A DNA stretch of 9,444 bases from CAYMEV01 sp964431655 [NCBI: uncultured bacterium] (GCA_964431655.1 CAYSKJ010000128.1:1-9444), one strand, 5' to 3'; shown: positions 1 to 8,224, numbered from the stretch's first letter. The notes: a model not told the origin generated them from the sequence alone. Translations and numbers: made by a program.

Positions 1-1
1 T

Positions 2-2431
2 TCCTTCCTTAAATTCCCGGGCATAGGCATGTTTGATATATCTGAGGAGCGCTCCAATGAATCAAAGATAAATATATTCAGGTCAAAGGACAGGGGCGGC
101 TGGACAAGAGATATCAGCACCTTCAGTACCCTCAGGATTAGAAATATCTCCAGCGGGATTGACATGGTGCTGGATGCTGATGCACCGGGCCCGGGTATGA
201 TACTTACCGGGGATATATCCCGGATTGACAGCATTGACATTGATGCATATGGCAGGAACCTGCCGTTTCTGAGGATTATGAGCCGGGGAAGGCATATCGG
301 CGACTATGATCCTGCAAGCAGATCAATAATCAGGCTGGAGGATGGAAGAGCCCCCCTTCCCAGGAGCGACCCGTCTCAGATGCTGTGGGGGACCTTTCTC
401 GGGGGAGCAGGGTATGATCACTGCAGTCATATCTCCCTGGATTCTGAAGGCAATATATTGATAGCCGGTATAACCGACTCGTCTGACATACCTGTCCCTG
501 ACGGGCTTTATACCTCCTTTTCCGGTGAGATAGATATGTATGTTGCAAAACTCAACTCTTCAGGCAACAGCCTTATATGGGCCACATATATCGGAGGAAC
601 GGGTAATGATGACGCTGTCTCCGTTATTGCTGACTCCCAGGACAATATCATTGTCTACGGAGAGACAAACTCAACGGACATACCGGTGCCCGGAGGGATG
701 TACACATCCTTTGCGGGAGCCTCTGATCTTTATATAGCAAAGATAAGCCCCGGGGGAGACAGCATGATATGGGGAACCTACCTGGGAGGCTCCGGTGATG
801 ACATGTATTCCCTGGCAGGCAGTTCCCTGGTTCTCGACAGCAATGACAATATAGTGCTTGTCGGGACTTCATCCTCGGATGATATCCCTGTCCCCAACGG
901 CTATGATGATGAACTGGGCGATGACTTCATGAAGATGTATATTGCAAAGATAAATTCAGAGGGAACATCGGTAATGTGGGGGACCTATCTCGGCGGAAGC
1001 GGTTTTGACTACGGCATATCTGTGGATATGGACAGCCTGGAAAATATTGTTGTCGGGGGGTATACCCAGTCCTTTGATATACCTGTACCTGGAGGATATG
1101 ATACTGTATTTAACGGCGAGTACGACATGTATATAGCAAAACTGACGGCCGACGGCACGGACCTTTTATGGGGAACCTTCCTCGGCGGAACTTCCAATGA
1201 TGAGTGCTTTGCGGTAAAATGCGACTCCAATGATGAAGTAATACTGGCAGGATCGGTGCAGTCCGCTGACATTCCAGTTCCGAACGGTATTATCACATCA
1301 TATATAGGGGGCTACTGGGACATATACACAGCAAAGCTGAACTCTTCCGGCAATCAGCTCCTATGGGGCACATTCCTGGGCAGTGCGGGTCTTGACCCGT
1401 GCTACGGCATGGCCCTTGATGCCGGTGGTAATGCAGTGATCATCGGCGGTGTCGGAACGGGAGGAGATGTCCAGACCCCGGATGGTTTTGACACAGAATA
1501 CAATGGCGGTGATTTTGACATGTATTGCGCCATAGTCAGCTCTGCAGGCGATGAGCTTCTCTGGGCATCCTTTGTAGGCGGGAATGATTTTGACCTTGGC
1601 TATGCTGTTGCTGTTGACGGGCAGGATAATATAATTATTGCGGGGGATACCGCATTGGCCGGAGATAAATACAAATACGACATAATACCCACACCCAACG
1701 GGTATGACCAGACTTTTAACGGGGAATCAGATATGTATCTGGCAAAGATAAAGCCTTTCAAGGATGGGCCTGATGCTTCAGTAATCTCAGCTGATATGGG
1801 CTTTTCCCCGGCAGATCCGATGCCCGGGGATACTGTCCAGCTGACAGCCAGGGTTTACAATCTGGGAGATACCGGCCTTGAATCGGGGAACTGCAGTTTC
1901 TACTACAGCATGGAGCCGGGCATTGACCTGAATCTTATAGGCACCCAGCCCTTCGGCATGCTTGCCCCTGCAGAATATGCTGATATAGCCTTAAGCTGGA
2001 ATACAGACCCGGAACTTGTACCGGATACCTATATAATTACAGCTGTCCTTACCGGCATTATTCCGGAGGACTCAAATCCCGACAATAATTCGGCCTATAT
2101 TGAGGTGCCCCTTCCTGTTGACCTTGGCTATTTTAGGGCCCTGGGAATAACAGACATGGTAAATATAAGCTGGATGACAGTATCCGAGACAGATAATCTG
2201 GGATTCAACCTGTACAGGCTGAACCTGAAAAAATTGAACCCCTTTATCTCCTCCCCGCCTGTAAAGCTCAACAGCTGTCTTATCGAAGGCCATGGAACCA
2301 CTTCGGAGCCCAGTTATTACAGCTTTACAGACCGCGTAAAGAGCAGGGGGAATTATATGTATATACTGGAATCGGTCTCAACCTGCGGTGAAACGAGGCA
2401 CTATAAAACAAGAGTAAGCTGGATTCTATAG
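2..2431 (+). CDS. SBBP-repeat beta-propeller protein with CARDB-like domain (5' partial)
   Basis: Probably a secreted or cell-surface protein; ligand unknown. The frame is open to the window edge, and the ATG at 29 has no Shine-Dalgarno sequence and falls inside a domain, so the true start, with any signal peptide, lies upstream. Residues are numbered from that ATG. Residues 12-80 (NIF near the start, then GIDM) resemble the end of the DUF7948 domain that usually precedes SBBP repeats. Seven SBBP units start near residues 118, 182, 246, 315, 379, 444 and 510, each opening like LLWGTFLGG and carrying DIPVP-NG-Y and DMYIAKL elements. Seven units fit one complete seven-bladed propeller. Residues 580-690 resemble a CARDB adhesion-type domain (paired PGDTV and DSNPDNN). 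Residues 690-800 hold a SW-TVSETDNLGFNLYR motif common at the C-terminus of bacterial surface proteins. Some units use WGT where the family usually has YST. Family calls are by eye. Confidence 0.85.
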   Translation, partial: SFLKFPGIGMFDISEERSNESKINIFRSKDRGGWTRDISTFSTLRIRNISSGIDMVLDADAPGPGMILTGDISRIDSIDIDAYGRNLPFLRIMSRGRHIGDYDPASRSIIRLEDGRAPLPRSDPSQMLWGTFLGGAGYDHCSHISLDSEGNILIAGITDSSDIPVPDGLYTSFSGEIDMYVAKLNSSGNSLIWATYIGGTGNDDAVSVIADSQDNIIVYGETNSTDIPVPGGMYTSFAGASDLYIAKISPGGDSMIWGTYLGGSGDDMYSLAGSSLVLDSNDNIVLVGTSSSDDIPVPNGYDDELGDDFMKMYIAKINSEGTSVMWGTYLGGSGFDYGISVDMDSLENIVVGGYTQSFDIPVPGGYDTVFNGEYDMYIAKLTADGTDLLWGTFLGGTSNDECFAVKCDSNDEVILAGSVQSADIPVPNGIITSYIGGYWDIYTAKLNSSGNQLLWGTFLGSAGLDPCYGMALDAGGNAVIIGGVGTGGDVQTPDGFDTEYNGGDFDMYCAIVSSAGDELLWASFVGGNDFDLGYAVAVDGQDNIIIAGDTALAGDKYKYDIIPTPNGYDQTFNGESDMYLAKIKPFKDGPDASVISADMGFSPADPMPGDTVQLTARVYNLGDTGLESGNCSFYYSMEPGIDLNLIGTQPFGMLAPAEYADIALSWNTDPELVPDTYIITAVLTGIIPEDSNPDNNSAYIEVPLPVDLGYFRALGITDMVNISWMTVSETDNLGFNLYRLNLKKLNPFISSPPVKLNSCLIEGHGTTSEPSYYSFTDRVKSRGNYMYILESVSTCGETRHYKTRVSWIL

Positions 2432-2451
2432 ACAAATACTATATTAAAGAA

Positions 2452-2478
2452 TTTTTTCAGGATTTTATCCTGAAAGAG
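2452..2478 (+). other. Perfect hairpin in the leader of the large cyclase gene
   Basis: TTTCAGGAT and ATCCTGAAA form a perfect 9-bp stem around a TTT loop at 2455-2475. A further A-U pair and two G-U pairs extend it to 2452-2478. The T-run (2452-2457) lies before or within the left arm and not after the right arm, so this is not a standard intrinsic terminator for the upstream gene. The right arm runs into the purine-rich GAGAGAACGGGGG just before the ATG at 2490, so folding could partly mask the ribosome binding site. A role in attenuation, processing or translation control is inference. Confidence 0.5.
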
Positions 2479-2489
2479 AGAACGGGGGC

Positions 2490-5400
2490 ATGAACAGCCT
2501 TATACCTGGTTTTATATCCCTGCAGTATCAGAGGCACAGGTATCAGGGCTCTATTTTGTGCTATACCCTGTCTGCAGATATTAAGGGGTTTTCCAGAATA
2601 ACCGAGGCCCTGATGATGCATGGCATTGAAGGGGCTGAAATACTTACGGATATAATTAATCAGATTTTTGCACCCTGTATAGACATTGTGCACAGCCAGA
2701 AGGGTTTCATATCCCATTTCGAGGGTGACAGCTTCACAGCAATTTTTCGGGTACGGAGTCCATTATACTCATTCAGGGCAGTGGGCAGAATCATTGATTT
2801 TATTTCCAGAAACAGCAGGGTCAGTACAAAATTCGGGAAGTTCAGGATATATATCAAAGCCGGACTATCCTACGGCAGGGTTAGATACCGGATAATAAGG
2901 GGCAGGGATTGCGCCTGTTACCTGTTTCTCGGCAAGGCTCTGGAGAACAGCGCCAGTTTGCTTGTCTCTGCGGGAAGTATGCAGGCCTTTGCAGACCATT
3001 CCTATGTTCAGAAGATAGGGGAAAAAGCCTGCCGGCCGGCAGGAAAAGGCCTTTATTTAGTCGATCTTACAGCCCGGGATACAGTTAAAGATATAGAGCA
3101 TGAAGGAGGCCGGGAACCTGATATCCCTTATGATGTAATAAGAGATTTCTATCCCCGGGAAATCATAAAGACAGAGAATAAGGGTGAATTCCGCAGCATA
3201 GTAGCATGCATGATAAAATTCCAGCCTCAGGGCAGATACATTAAGGCCCTCAGGACTATTATGGAGAGAGCCAGCTTGTACGGCGGGTATTTCAACAGGG
3301 CAGCCATGGGGGACAAAGGGGCTGTCATACTGGTAATATTCGGGGCCCCCGTGGCAAAGGAGAAAATTGCACAAAGGGCTGGAGATTTTTGCCTCAGCCT
3401 AAAGAATATTGAGGGATTCTCCTTTTGTGCGGGGCTGACTCTGGGAAAGGCTTTCACGGGATTCATAGGTTCTGAGGAAAGGGCTGAATATACAGCCATG
3501 GGAAGCATTGTCAACCTCTCGTCCAGAATGATGACCGGTGCTGACTGGGGAGATATACTGATCTGTCAGAGCATGCATAAAAAATTAAATGACACTTATA
3601 ATACTTCATTTTATGCAGAGCAGAGCTTTAAGGGCTTTAAGGATAAAATAAAGGTATACAGCCTCAACGGGCATATCAGAATAACATCAGGCGCTGATAT
3701 GACTTTAAGCGCGTTTATAGGCAGAGAGAGGGAGGCAGGACTATTGCGTCAGGCACTGGAGCCTTTGTACAGCGGCAAACCCGCAGGCATAATTTACATA
3801 GACGGACCGGCAGGAATAGGAAAGTCAGTGTTTCTGGAAAATTTCAGGCTGAATACAATAAAAAACGCTGAGGATAAACCCGGAGTTTCAATCTTCTATC
3901 TGCCATGTGATGAAATTATGAAAAAAGCCTTTAATCCCTTTATATATTTCCTTCAGAGGTTTTTCGGCCAGGATGCAGAAAAAACCATGACAGAAAATAT
4001 AAACCATTTTAAGGCGGTTTTTTATCGCATAGCAGAACAGACTGCTGATAAAGAGATAAAAACAGAGCTTTTAAGGACAGAGTCCGTCATAGCTTCCCTC
4101 CTCGACCTGGAGTACAGGGACTCCCTGTGGAACACCCTTGACTCCAGGGGAAAACATGAGAATACCCTGTCTGCTGTAAAGAATCTTCTGCTGGCGCTCA
4201 GCCTGATAAAGCCCCTGATTCTTATCATAGAAGACGGCCATTGGATTGATGACCACAGCAAAAAACTCCTAAGAAGGCTAACCGGTACTGAAGCACCTTA
4301 TCCTGTTGCGGTCATTTCAGCCTGCAGGCCCGGGGATGACGGATCTGAGTTCTGTTTTTTCAGCGATCCGGACCTTCAGGTTTCAATAAAGAGAATCAGT
4401 ATAGGCAGGTTCAGCCGGATGCAGGCGGGCTCATTTGCAAAACTCAAGCTTGGCAGTAATAAAATACCCAGGGAAACAGAGGACCTGATATATGAAAAAT
4501 GCGAAGGGAATCCCTTCTATCTTGAGCAGATACTTCTTTACCTGAAGGAAAAAAGCCTGCTTGATAAAAACCTGAAGATTAAGGGGACCATTGAAGAGAT
4601 TCCCCAGGGGATAAGCCAGGTAATAATTGCAAGGATTGACAGGCTGAGCCAGGAACTCAAGGACATCATAAAAACCGCTTCAGTGCTTGGCAGGGAATTT
4701 GCTGTAAGGGTACTGCAGGGCGTTTTGAACAGTCTGCATAAACTTAAAAAGGAAAAACTTCCGGAAGTACTCAAAAGGGGCAGTGAGGAACAGATATGGC
4801 ACAAGCTCAATGAACTCAGCTATATATTCCATCACAGTCTGATAAGAGACACCGTATACGGCATACAGCTGAAAAAGAGGCTCAGAATGATCCATGACCT
4901 GGCAGGCAATGTTATAGAAAACCTTTTCCAGGACAACCTGCCCGCTGTCTATGAAGATCTGGCCCAGCATTACGACCGGTCTGAGAACAGGGATAAGGCA
5001 AGGCTCTACCTTGAAAGGGCAGGCATGCAAACAGAGGATAAATTTCAGAATACCAGGGCAATCAATTATTATAATCGCCTTATAAAATATCTGGATAATA
5101 AGTGCGACGCAGAGAAGCTTATAGACATCCAATGCAGGACAGCGAATCTGTGCTTTATCACCGGAAGCTGGGGGAATTCAGCTAAATACTACAGTAAAGC
5201 CCTCAAATCAGCTGAAAAGAACAACTGCCAGGAATCAGTATCCTTTATCTGCAGCTGCATGGCTGAACTGGCAACATGCAGGGGAAATGCAGAAAAAAGC
5301 CTGGAGCTTTCCAGAAGGGGAATGGATATCGCTGACAGGATATCATATACGGACGGTTATACCCTCAACCTGCAGGCAAGAGGAAATGCCTTTTTAGGTT

Positions 5401-6578
5401 TCTCCAGTTTTGATGAATCCCTGAAATGCTTTAAGGAATTACTGGCTGTACACCAGGAGCATTCAGACCGTAACGGGTATGCAAAAGCTCTTGGGAGCAT
5501 AGGCAATATACATTCATACCGCTGCAGATATGAGGAAGCCATGAAATGCTTTCTGGAGGTTGACGAAATATTCAGCAAAACAGATCAGAAAAGGGGATGC
5601 GCCATAAACCTGGGCAATATGGGTAATGCATATAAGAACCTTGGCATGTTGGGGAAAGCTGTGGAATGCTTCGAAAAACAGTATACTATCAGCAGGGAGA
5701 TTGGAGATAAAAGATTATCAGGTTTTGCTGTGGGAAATATGGGAAAGATATTTCAGCTGAATAATGATAATCAAAAAGCACTGGATTATTTTGAAATGTC
5801 TAAAAATATTTTCAAAGAAATAGGCAATCTGAAGGAATATGGCCTTGCAACAGGCAATATTGCCGGTATATATGCAGCCATGTATAATTATGAGAAAGCA
5901 GTCAGCCTGTATCAAACAGAAAAAAACATATTTGACAGAATCGGAGACAGGCTCTCCTCTGCCTATGTTCTGGGAAACCTCGGGGGCATATACACCGATT
6001 CAGGAGACTTTGAAAAAGGCCTGGAATGCTCCCGGAAAGCTGCAGAAGAATGCCGGGACCTGGGTGCCTGGATTACCTGCTGTATATACCTGAATAACAT
6101 GGGTAATGCCCATGAAAAGGCAGGACAGCTTGACAAAGCTCTGGACTGTTATAAAGAGGCTTTTAAAATAGCTGTATCTAACGGGGATATGGTTGGAAAG
6201 GCCATAATTGATACAGATATCGGTTATATATATTACAGGAAGGGTATGCCCGATGAAGCGCTGAAATATTATAAAAGGTCTGCAGAGACACTCGAAAAGT
6301 CACAGGAGGATACCTCTTACGCCAGAAACCTGTATTATACTGCCCTGATAAAAGGAGGCAGGGGAAACGAAAAAGAAGAGGAAAAGCTTCTGATTAAATC
6401 CGCAGGCATTCTGCAGAACAACCCTGATAAAAAACTCTATATCAGGGTACTGCAAAGCATGGCAGATCATTATAAGATATCTGGAAATACAGAAAGTGAG
6501 CTATTCTACAGGGAAAAGGCTGAAAAATTAACTGAGATCCTGAGAAAACAAATTTCACAGCAATCAAAAAAAATATAG
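2490..6578 (+). CDS. sAC-like adenylate cyclase: C1-C2 cyclase domains, STAND ATPase, TPR array
   Basis: Predicted cytosolic class III cyclase making cAMP from ATP, coupled to an ATPase/TPR sensory module. Cyclase domain C1 (about 22-195) has metal-binding Asp30 in SADIKGF and Asp80 in FEGDSF. C2 (about 234-395) lacks both but has Thr335 in EYTAMG and the transition-state pair Asn342/Arg346 in VNLSSR. One active site shared between C1 and C2 is therefore expected. The ATPase has an FIGRE entry motif (409), Walker A GPAGIGKS (439-446), Walker B LILIIED (576-582) and the STAND-type GNPFYLEQ (673-680). TPRs run from about 824 to the end, including eight consecutive units of exactly 40 residues (952-1271). 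This order is that of mammalian soluble adenylyl cyclase and related bacterial proteins. The ATG lies about 10 nt after a weak AGAGAG. No membrane segment or signal peptide is seen. The gene ends 9 bp from a convergent second cyclase gene. Guanylate cyclase activity is not excluded. Confidence 0.92.
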   Translation: MNSLIPGFISLQYQRHRYQGSILCYTLSADIKGFSRITEALMMHGIEGAEILTDIINQIFAPCIDIVHSQKGFISHFEGDSFTAIFRVRSPLYSFRAVGRIIDFISRNSRVSTKFGKFRIYIKAGLSYGRVRYRIIRGRDCACYLFLGKALENSASLLVSAGSMQAFADHSYVQKIGEKACRPAGKGLYLVDLTARDTVKDIEHEGGREPDIPYDVIRDFYPREIIKTENKGEFRSIVACMIKFQPQGRYIKALRTIMERASLYGGYFNRAAMGDKGAVILVIFGAPVAKEKIAQRAGDFCLSLKNIEGFSFCAGLTLGKAFTGFIGSEERAEYTAMGSIVNLSSRMMTGADWGDILICQSMHKKLNDTYNTSFYAEQSFKGFKDKIKVYSLNGHIRITSGADMTLSAFIGREREAGLLRQALEPLYSGKPAGIIYIDGPAGIGKSVFLENFRLNTIKNAEDKPGVSIFYLPCDEIMKKAFNPFIYFLQRFFGQDAEKTMTENINHFKAVFYRIAEQTADKEIKTELLRTESVIASLLDLEYRDSLWNTLDSRGKHENTLSAVKNLLLALSLIKPLILIIEDGHWIDDHSKKLLRRLTGTEAPYPVAVISACRPGDDGSEFCFFSDPDLQVSIKRISIGRFSRMQAGSFAKLKLGSNKIPRETEDLIYEKCEGNPFYLEQILLYLKEKSLLDKNLKIKGTIEEIPQGISQVIIARIDRLSQELKDIIKTASVLGREFAVRVLQGVLNSLHKLKKEKLPEVLKRGSEEQIWHKLNELSYIFHHSLIRDTVYGIQLKKRLRMIHDLAGNVIENLFQDNLPAVYEDLAQHYDRSENRDKARLYLERAGMQTEDKFQNTRAINYYNRLIKYLDNKCDAEKLIDIQCRTANLCFITGSWGNSAKYYSKALKSAEKNNCQESVSFICSCMAELATCRGNAEKSLELSRRGMDIADRISYTDGYTLNLQARGNAFLGFSSFDESLKCFKELLAVHQEHSDRNGYAKALGSIGNIHSYRCRYEEAMKCFLEVDEIFSKTDQKRGCAINLGNMGNAYKNLGMLGKAVECFEKQYTISREIGDKRLSGFAVGNMGKIFQLNNDNQKALDYFEMSKNIFKEIGNLKEYGLATGNIAGIYAAMYNYEKAVSLYQTEKNIFDRIGDRLSSAYVLGNLGGIYTDSGDFEKGLECSRKAAEECRDLGAWITCCIYLNNMGNAHEKAGQLDKALDCYKEAFKIAVSNGDMVGKAIIDTDIGYIYYRKGMPDEALKYYKRSAETLEKSQEDTSYARNLYYTALIKGGRGNEKEEEKLLIKSAGILQNNPDKKLYIRVLQSMADHYKISGNTESELFYREKAEKLTEILRKQISQQSKKI
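3028..3043. repeat. 16-bp perfect GC-rich palindrome inside the cyclase gene
   Basis: CCTGCCGGCCGGCAGG reads identically on both strands. It encodes part of the linker after the first cyclase domain (residues CRPAG). I see no second copy in the window. It may be chance or a DNA/RNA structure element. Confidence 0.5.
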
Positions 6579-6587
6579 CTAATATTC

Positions 6588-7655
6588 TCAGGCCATTTCC
6601 GCATAAAAAAGGCTGACAGGCTTCTCTTTCCCCCTTAGGGCTATACCGCCGATGGGGCTTATATTATAAAGAGAAGAGGGATTAATCATATCAAGGGCAT
6701 CACCGGAGACTATAAAATCCTTTTTTAATTCTCTGCAGATATCCAGCATACGGGCCGAGGTATTCATAACATCACCGATATGGGCTATCTCCTTTTTCAC
6801 AAGGCCCATCTTCCCTGTTACTACTCTACCGCCGTGTAATGCCGCCCTGAAGCCGGGGACAAAGCCGTATCTCTTTTCATAATGACTTTGCTTTTTAATG
6901 AACCTGTCCTTTATATTAAAATAACAGCCCAGAGGCGCTGAATTCTTCCTTGCTTTCCTTTTATTCCATGTGATGATCGCCTCATCCCCCACATACTTGT
7001 AAATCCTGCCTTTAGAAGATGTGACAGGTTCTGCCAGGTCGCTGAAAAAATCGTTGAGAAGGGAAAGGAATTCCTTGTGTCCCAGTTTTTCAGCAAGGGA
7101 AGTGGAGGACTCCATGTCAAGAAACATAAAAACCCTCTCCTCTTCAAAGGGATGGTCATACCTGCCCAGGAGTATGCCGGGAAAAATGCTTTTGCCTAAA
7201 ACAGCGTCGAAAATCTCATAGATCTGGAACAGCAGGCTCAGTGCAAAACCAAATACCAGGCCCCTGATTATGAGACCGGAGGATTCCTCAGTAATTCTAA
7301 AAAACATGGAAAGGCTTATACTGAAGGAATTCATTATTTCAAAGGATATAAAAACAGAAAATACGAGCAGTATAATGTGGGAAACGGCACTGATAATTAC
7401 GGAAAAAAGTAGATTCCAGCGCTGCATTTTCCTTTCAATGAAAAAAGAAAAAAGGCTTATCCAGGCATATGCCTGTATGCCTATAAGAAATCCGAAAATG
7501 AAATTAGCCCGGCTGAACCCTGCCAGGAAAAGCAAAAAAATGCCGGAAAGAATACCTGATACGGCAACAGATACCAGGTGGGTTATAAGCCTTTCTTTTC
7601 GAATGGCATTCATATAATACTGATCAATGCCGTCAGCACTGTCATTTTTTGTCAC
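6588..7655 (-). CDS. Membrane-anchored class III adenylate cyclase
   Basis: Predicted inner-membrane enzyme making cAMP on the cytoplasmic face. Four hydrophobic helices are visible (about 23-47, 50-73, 80-106, 127-150), then a short linker and one cyclase domain (about 174-355). The domain keeps every catalytic position I can check: metal Asp180 in FMFLDMESST and Asp224 in KYVGDE, Lys220 and Asp295 at the base-selecting positions (favouring ATP over GTP), and Asn298/Arg302 in GDVMNTSARM. It should work as a homodimer, as single-domain class III cyclases do. The start is GTG, preceded closely by AAGGG; an upstream in-frame stop leaves only this or ATG at residue 15, which has no visible Shine-Dalgarno. 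With GTG the gene overlaps the upstream gene by 14 bp, suggesting translational coupling. The N-terminal helices match no named sensor domain that I recognise. Confidence 0.9.
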   Translation of the reverse strand: MTKNDSADGIDQYYMNAIRKERLITHLVSVAVSGILSGIFLLFLAGFSRANFIFGFLIGIQAYAWISLFSFFIERKMQRWNLLFSVIISAVSHIILLVFSVFISFEIMNSFSISLSMFFRITEESSGLIIRGLVFGFALSLLFQIYEIFDAVLGKSIFPGILLGRYDHPFEEERVFMFLDMESSTSLAEKLGHKEFLSLLNDFFSDLAEPVTSSKGRIYKYVGDEAIITWNKRKARKNSAPLGCYFNIKDRFIKKQSHYEKRYGFVPGFRAALHGGRVVTGKMGLVKKEIAHIGDVMNTSARMLDICRELKKDFIVSGDALDMINPSSLYNISPIGGIALRGKEKPVSLFYAEMA

Positions 7656-8166
7656 GGCCCTTAAACAGCATCATAGCTCCTTTCTCTAATAGCGCTATCA
7701 GGATGATGACAATAATGGCAAGGATGAATATGGAGCTTCCGAATACCATCCACAGCCTGGTTTTATGGACTGCCAGGAGGAATATAAATACAACGGCTAT
7801 TACAGCCATAAGGCCGTATATCCGGTCAAAACCCGGGATATTATCAAACGCGACATTCCCGGAGATGATTATCAGGGTAATGGCCATGGATATCACGGGA
7901 AGGACATATATAAGGATATTCTGGTCAAGAAGGTTCTCACCGGTAAAGAAAAGGGTATAGAGGGTAATTAAGGCTGAGAATATGCCCGGTATACATACCC
8001 AGTATATGACAGTACTGTAGATAAATTTCCACGGGCTGTCACTTCCCCTGCCTTTGCCGTGAAGTTTTCCCATAAGGATGGAAAGGACCGGGGGCATTAT
8101 AAAGAAAAGAGTAATAGCCCAGACAGGCAGATTTGAGGCCCAGTTCAGAAACTCCCTTGCAGTCAT
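7642..8166 (-). CDS. Conserved membrane protein of unknown function, five helices
   Basis: Function not recognised. The 174-residue product has five strong hydrophobic segments (about 13-31, 48-74, 84-102, 115-132, 140-160) and a Lys/Arg-rich cytoplasmic tail. Distinctive motifs are GKGRGSDSPWKFIYS before helix 2, CIPGI within helix 2, LPVISM in helix 3 and IPGFDRIYGLM before helix 4. From memory these match a family of uncharacterised inner-membrane proteins frequent in Bacteroidota, whose members also begin near MT..EFLNW. I therefore chose the ATG at 8166 over a GTG four codons upstream at 8178. The AAGGAAAGG stretch could serve either start (about 11 nt before the ATG). The gene overlaps the downstream cyclase by 14 bp and follows the M50-like gene by 90 bp, so it is probably co-transcribed with both. 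There are no catalytic or metal-binding motifs. Confidence 0.8.
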   Translation of the reverse strand: MTAREFLNWASNLPVWAITLFFIMPPVLSILMGKLHGKGRGSDSPWKFIYSTVIYWVCIPGIFSALITLYTLFFTGENLLDQNILIYVLPVISMAITLIIISGNVAFDNIPGFDRIYGLMAVIAVVFIFLLAVHKTRLWMVFGSSIFILAIIVIILIALLEKGAMMLFKGRDKK

Positions 8167-8196
8167 GGGGAAACGCACCTTTCCTTTTATCCTTCT

Positions 8197-8224
8197 ATAC
8201 TATGCTTTTATAGTTAAATGTCGA
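8197..8224 (-). promoter_or_regulatory. Weak candidate promoter for the membrane protein/cyclase pair
   Basis: On the minus strand, TCGACA, 16 bp, then TAGTAT lies within the AT-rich 90-bp gap upstream of the five-helix protein. Both boxes are imperfect (TAGTAT matches 4 of 6 of TATAAT). It may give the last two genes their own transcript, or be chance in AT-rich DNA. Confidence 0.2.

Noticed and set aside
29-31. ATG at 29 as the true start of the SBBP protein
   Set aside because: No Shine-Dalgarno precedes it, the frame is open to the window edge, and the start would fall inside a DUF7948-like domain.
2452-2478. Hairpin as an intrinsic terminator of the SBBP gene
   Set aside because: No T-run follows the stem on either strand; on the plus strand it is followed by GAGAGAACGGGGG.
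4680-5132. 150-codon open frame on the minus strand opposite the cyclase gene
   Set aside because: It lies wholly opposite a well-supported gene with clear ATPase/TPR motifs, and its translation shows no recognisable domain.
6572-6587. Short AT-rich inverted repeat (AATAT/ATATT) at the convergent stop codons as a bidirectional terminator
   Set aside because: The stem is only about 5 A-T pairs and too weak to support termination.
7270-7617. 115-codon open frame on the plus strand opposite the membrane cyclase
   Set aside because: It is antisense to hydrophobic helices of a real gene; the Lys/Arg- and Met-rich product is typical of such shadows.
2490-7655. The two cyclase genes as a tandem duplication
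   Set aside because: They differ in strand, domain number, membrane anchoring and motif sequence (VNLSSR against MNTSAR), so common recent origin is not supported.
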